From Panorpa germanica (taxonomy: Eukaryota > Arthropoda > Insecta > Mecoptera > Panorpidae), in assembly GCA_963678705.1 (NCBI GenBank), contig OY783207.1:9610001-9674000 (forward strand): a stretch of 64,000 nucleotides of DNA. Direction: 5' to 3'. Both the position numbers and the translations under genes were made by a program. Shown here piece after piece: positions 62,236 through 64,000 of this stretch (position 1 is the stretch's first letter; each line of letters begins with the position of its first letter). A model generated the notes under the pieces. It did not search any database. It was given only the letters and a program-made list of their open reading frames with translations, and was not told the DNA's origin.

Positions 62236-62356
62236 AAAGAAGTTGAATATTACTTGCGTCTGTGTTTGTACATACTTGAAATGTAACTGTTAAATAGATT
62301 CAAATAATATTCAACTTTTCTATGAATAGACTATTATTTATCGGAATAGGAATCGT
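62203..62356. repeat. Inverted duplication of about 50 bp
   Basis: The arms 62203-62252 and 62305-62356 are near-perfect inverted copies (ACGATTCCTATTCCGA / TCGGAATAGGAATCGT) around a 52-bp loop. They would form a long hairpin. Confidence 0.7.
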
Positions 62357-63279
62357 GTAAAACTCCTTTTAAATTGGGGTCCATGATACGTGGTATTAAA
62401 TGAAAGTATAGATTTTTGTTAACTCATTGAATTATACATATTTCAAATATTGAATAATCAAAAATTGTTAACTGTATTTATTTTGCGAAAATGTGGCATA
62501 AATTTAAAATATTACAGAATAACAGTAGTTGTTGTGGGAAGACTCCATTATAAACGGCACGCCATATGCATATCTATATATGTGTATTTCTATTCCACAA
62601 TACATGCCCTTTTTGAAAACCGAAAAGTCGTAAACGTAGTTCCGAGAAAAACAAATTTAGAATTTAAACAAAGTTCAAACTATAAGAAAAATTGTTTTTT
62701 ATTTCTTTCTTTTCTTCACTTAAATCTTGTTAAAAAAATTAGTTTTGATTTTATAAAAAAAATATATTTTTAAATGGCTTATTTGAATTTAAAATCATAG
62801 CGTCCCCTTTCTTTCTGAATTTCATTTTCAATTCGAATAAATACTCGTATGTATCCAATATCTACCTCTGATGACTCATTTCTGCTGTATTAGTAATCCT
62901 ATACACTACAGACTAGGTGAGGAAAGAGTGGGGACATCGAAAAGATCCATATATGATAGTATCAATCTTTTACGGTAGAAAATGAATGAGAATTTTGTTA
63001 AGATCGTTTTATATATGTTTATCTAGAATTCTGAGCTTTAAAAGAAAGTACTTTATGTAGTTCTTATGAAATCATTTTGCTTGTATAAAGAATAAAATAT
63101 AACGATGTTTTAAAAAACAATTTTAACCTTTCTTTTTGTTTTATGTTTTAAAACAATTCAAAATGTACTAGTGTAAAATGTATTTATGCTTACCTGATAT
63201 ATCAAGAATGTTGTTTTACTCACTCAATAAAATTTACCCTTACTAAGAGTTATTTATTGTTTGGATGCAATTATTCTGC

Positions 63280-63352
63280 AGCCCTTTTAGCTCAGTGGAT
63301 AAGATTGTCTTTCCCCTACTCTAAACCTCTCCCTATCCTAATTTTGAATCCC
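63280..63352 (+). repeat. tRNA-like pseudogene or SINE head
   Basis: GCCCTTTTAGCTCAGTGGAT gives a good A box, and TTTTGAATCCCC about 50 bases later is a weak B box. No acceptor-stem partner is seen, so it is not a working tRNA by eye. Confidence 0.35.
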
Positions 63353-63709
63353 CCTAAATCAAGCGGGGTAACATGCCATAAATGCAATACACATGCACGT
63401 AAAATTTTCCATAACTTTCAATGGAGTTCATTGAGATATTATTTAGATCTACAAATGCGTACTTCCTATAATTTGATTCGGTTTAATTTAAGTTTATTTA
63501 CTGTAAATATTATACATACTTTTTATATTTCTAACTGTATTTTTCATACCAATATTGAGTGAATAAACTGCTGAATTGAAATGCTGTTTTTCGTACAATT
63601 ACTTCCTTTCAACTAAAGGGCTTATCTGGGCTTACCAACTAAAGTTAGCCAACCGAGCTCAACATTTTTTACAAATTCTTAATGCAAGTAATCAATTCCT
63701 TTGTAATGA

Positions 63710-64000
63710 ACTTGTGTCCTCATTTTTTAGTGGTCGATTTTTCAATTGTTGATTGAAATTGATGTTAATAAATGTGTATTGGCGTGTCTATTTTATTAAA
63801 TATCTAAATGTTGACGGAGATATAGTAATTAGAAATTTGAATTGTAGTTTTAGCGCTAGAAATGGTCGGACATATTTGTATGATGTGAAATGCATTTTAA
63901 CGTCAGTTATTTGTTGAGTAGGTCAGTCAAACAATCAAGCCAAGTCAAAGAATAATAAGTTTTGATTTTATTTAACCCGGCTAAGGCAGACATAATATTG
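63710..64000 (+). mobile_element. R1 inverted-repeat element, cut by window end
   Basis: It starts ACTTGTGTCCTCATTTTTTA and follows the 35738 copy closely through GGCAGACATAATATTG at the last base. Confidence 0.8.

Noticed and set aside
62450-62773. 107-codon plus-strand frame
   Set aside because: AT-rich, ends in poly-lysine/phenylalanine-like runs, no recognisable protein.
1-64000. CRISPR array, operon or bacterial system
   Set aside because: The window is intron-bearing animal DNA; no regularly spaced identical repeats are present.
1-64000. Retrovirus-like, LTR or other capsid/envelope-bearing elements
   Set aside because: No long direct terminal repeats and no gag, integrase or capsid-like frames were noticed by eye; the RT-related fragments belong to LINEs.

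Overview
The window is AT-rich nuclear DNA from an animal, most likely a holometabolous insect and perhaps a hymenopteran. The gene complement supports this: ttd14, an H2A.Z-type histone, PXMP2, CNPPD1 and RAD51D orthologues, with short introns except in ttd14. So does an ant/bee-like LINE with a C-terminal CxxC..H..C tail, and many short inverted-repeat elements. Order and species are inferred from sequence character only.

Layout from left to right. (1) 241-636: an unplaced 131-residue ORF whose last codon overlaps a good splice donor. (2) 2147-11270 (+): an SRRM2-like SR-rich spliceosomal protein, with its 5' part missing or lying upstream. (3) 13416-14286 (-): PXMP2/Mpv17 family, five exons. 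(4) 15317-17520 (+): RNF185, an ER RING ubiquitin ligase. (5) 18345-19708 (+): CNPPD1, a cyclin-like membrane protein. (6) 21050-24144 (-): PRPF19, a U-box/WD40 splicing factor, nine exons. (7) 24805-26279 (+): a KLHDC10-like kelch protein. (8) 27876-28704 (-): H2A.Z/H2Av, head-to-head with (9) 29122-53029 (+): ttd14, a P-loop/CYTH-like protein spread over 24 kb because of one 16-kb intron. (10) 56010-57009 (+): a single-CCCH zinc-finger protein. (11) 57724-59652 (-): RAD51D recombinase paralogue. (12) 59.7-64 kb: a possible first exon of another gene, then mostly repeats and no firm gene.

The genes are housekeeping functions (splicing: SRRM2 and PRPF19; ubiquitin: RNF185 and perhaps KLHDC10; chromatin and DNA repair: H2A.Z, RAD51D). 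They are not an operon-like system. Exon boundaries were assigned by GT/AG sites and checked by reading phase; all main gene models close in frame.

The non-coding sequence holds at least six families of short terminal-inverted-repeat elements (several with target-site duplications), two decayed LINE copies, a hAT transposase remnant and tRNA-like fragments. I saw no retrovirus-like, LTR or other capsid-bearing element. I found no convincing undescribed system. The most interesting signals are a GC-rich, phase-symmetric candidate cassette exon in the large ttd14 intron (41945-42091), a 12-nt candidate microexon and alternative 3' ends in SRRM2, and a RAD51D intron made mostly of a mobile element.
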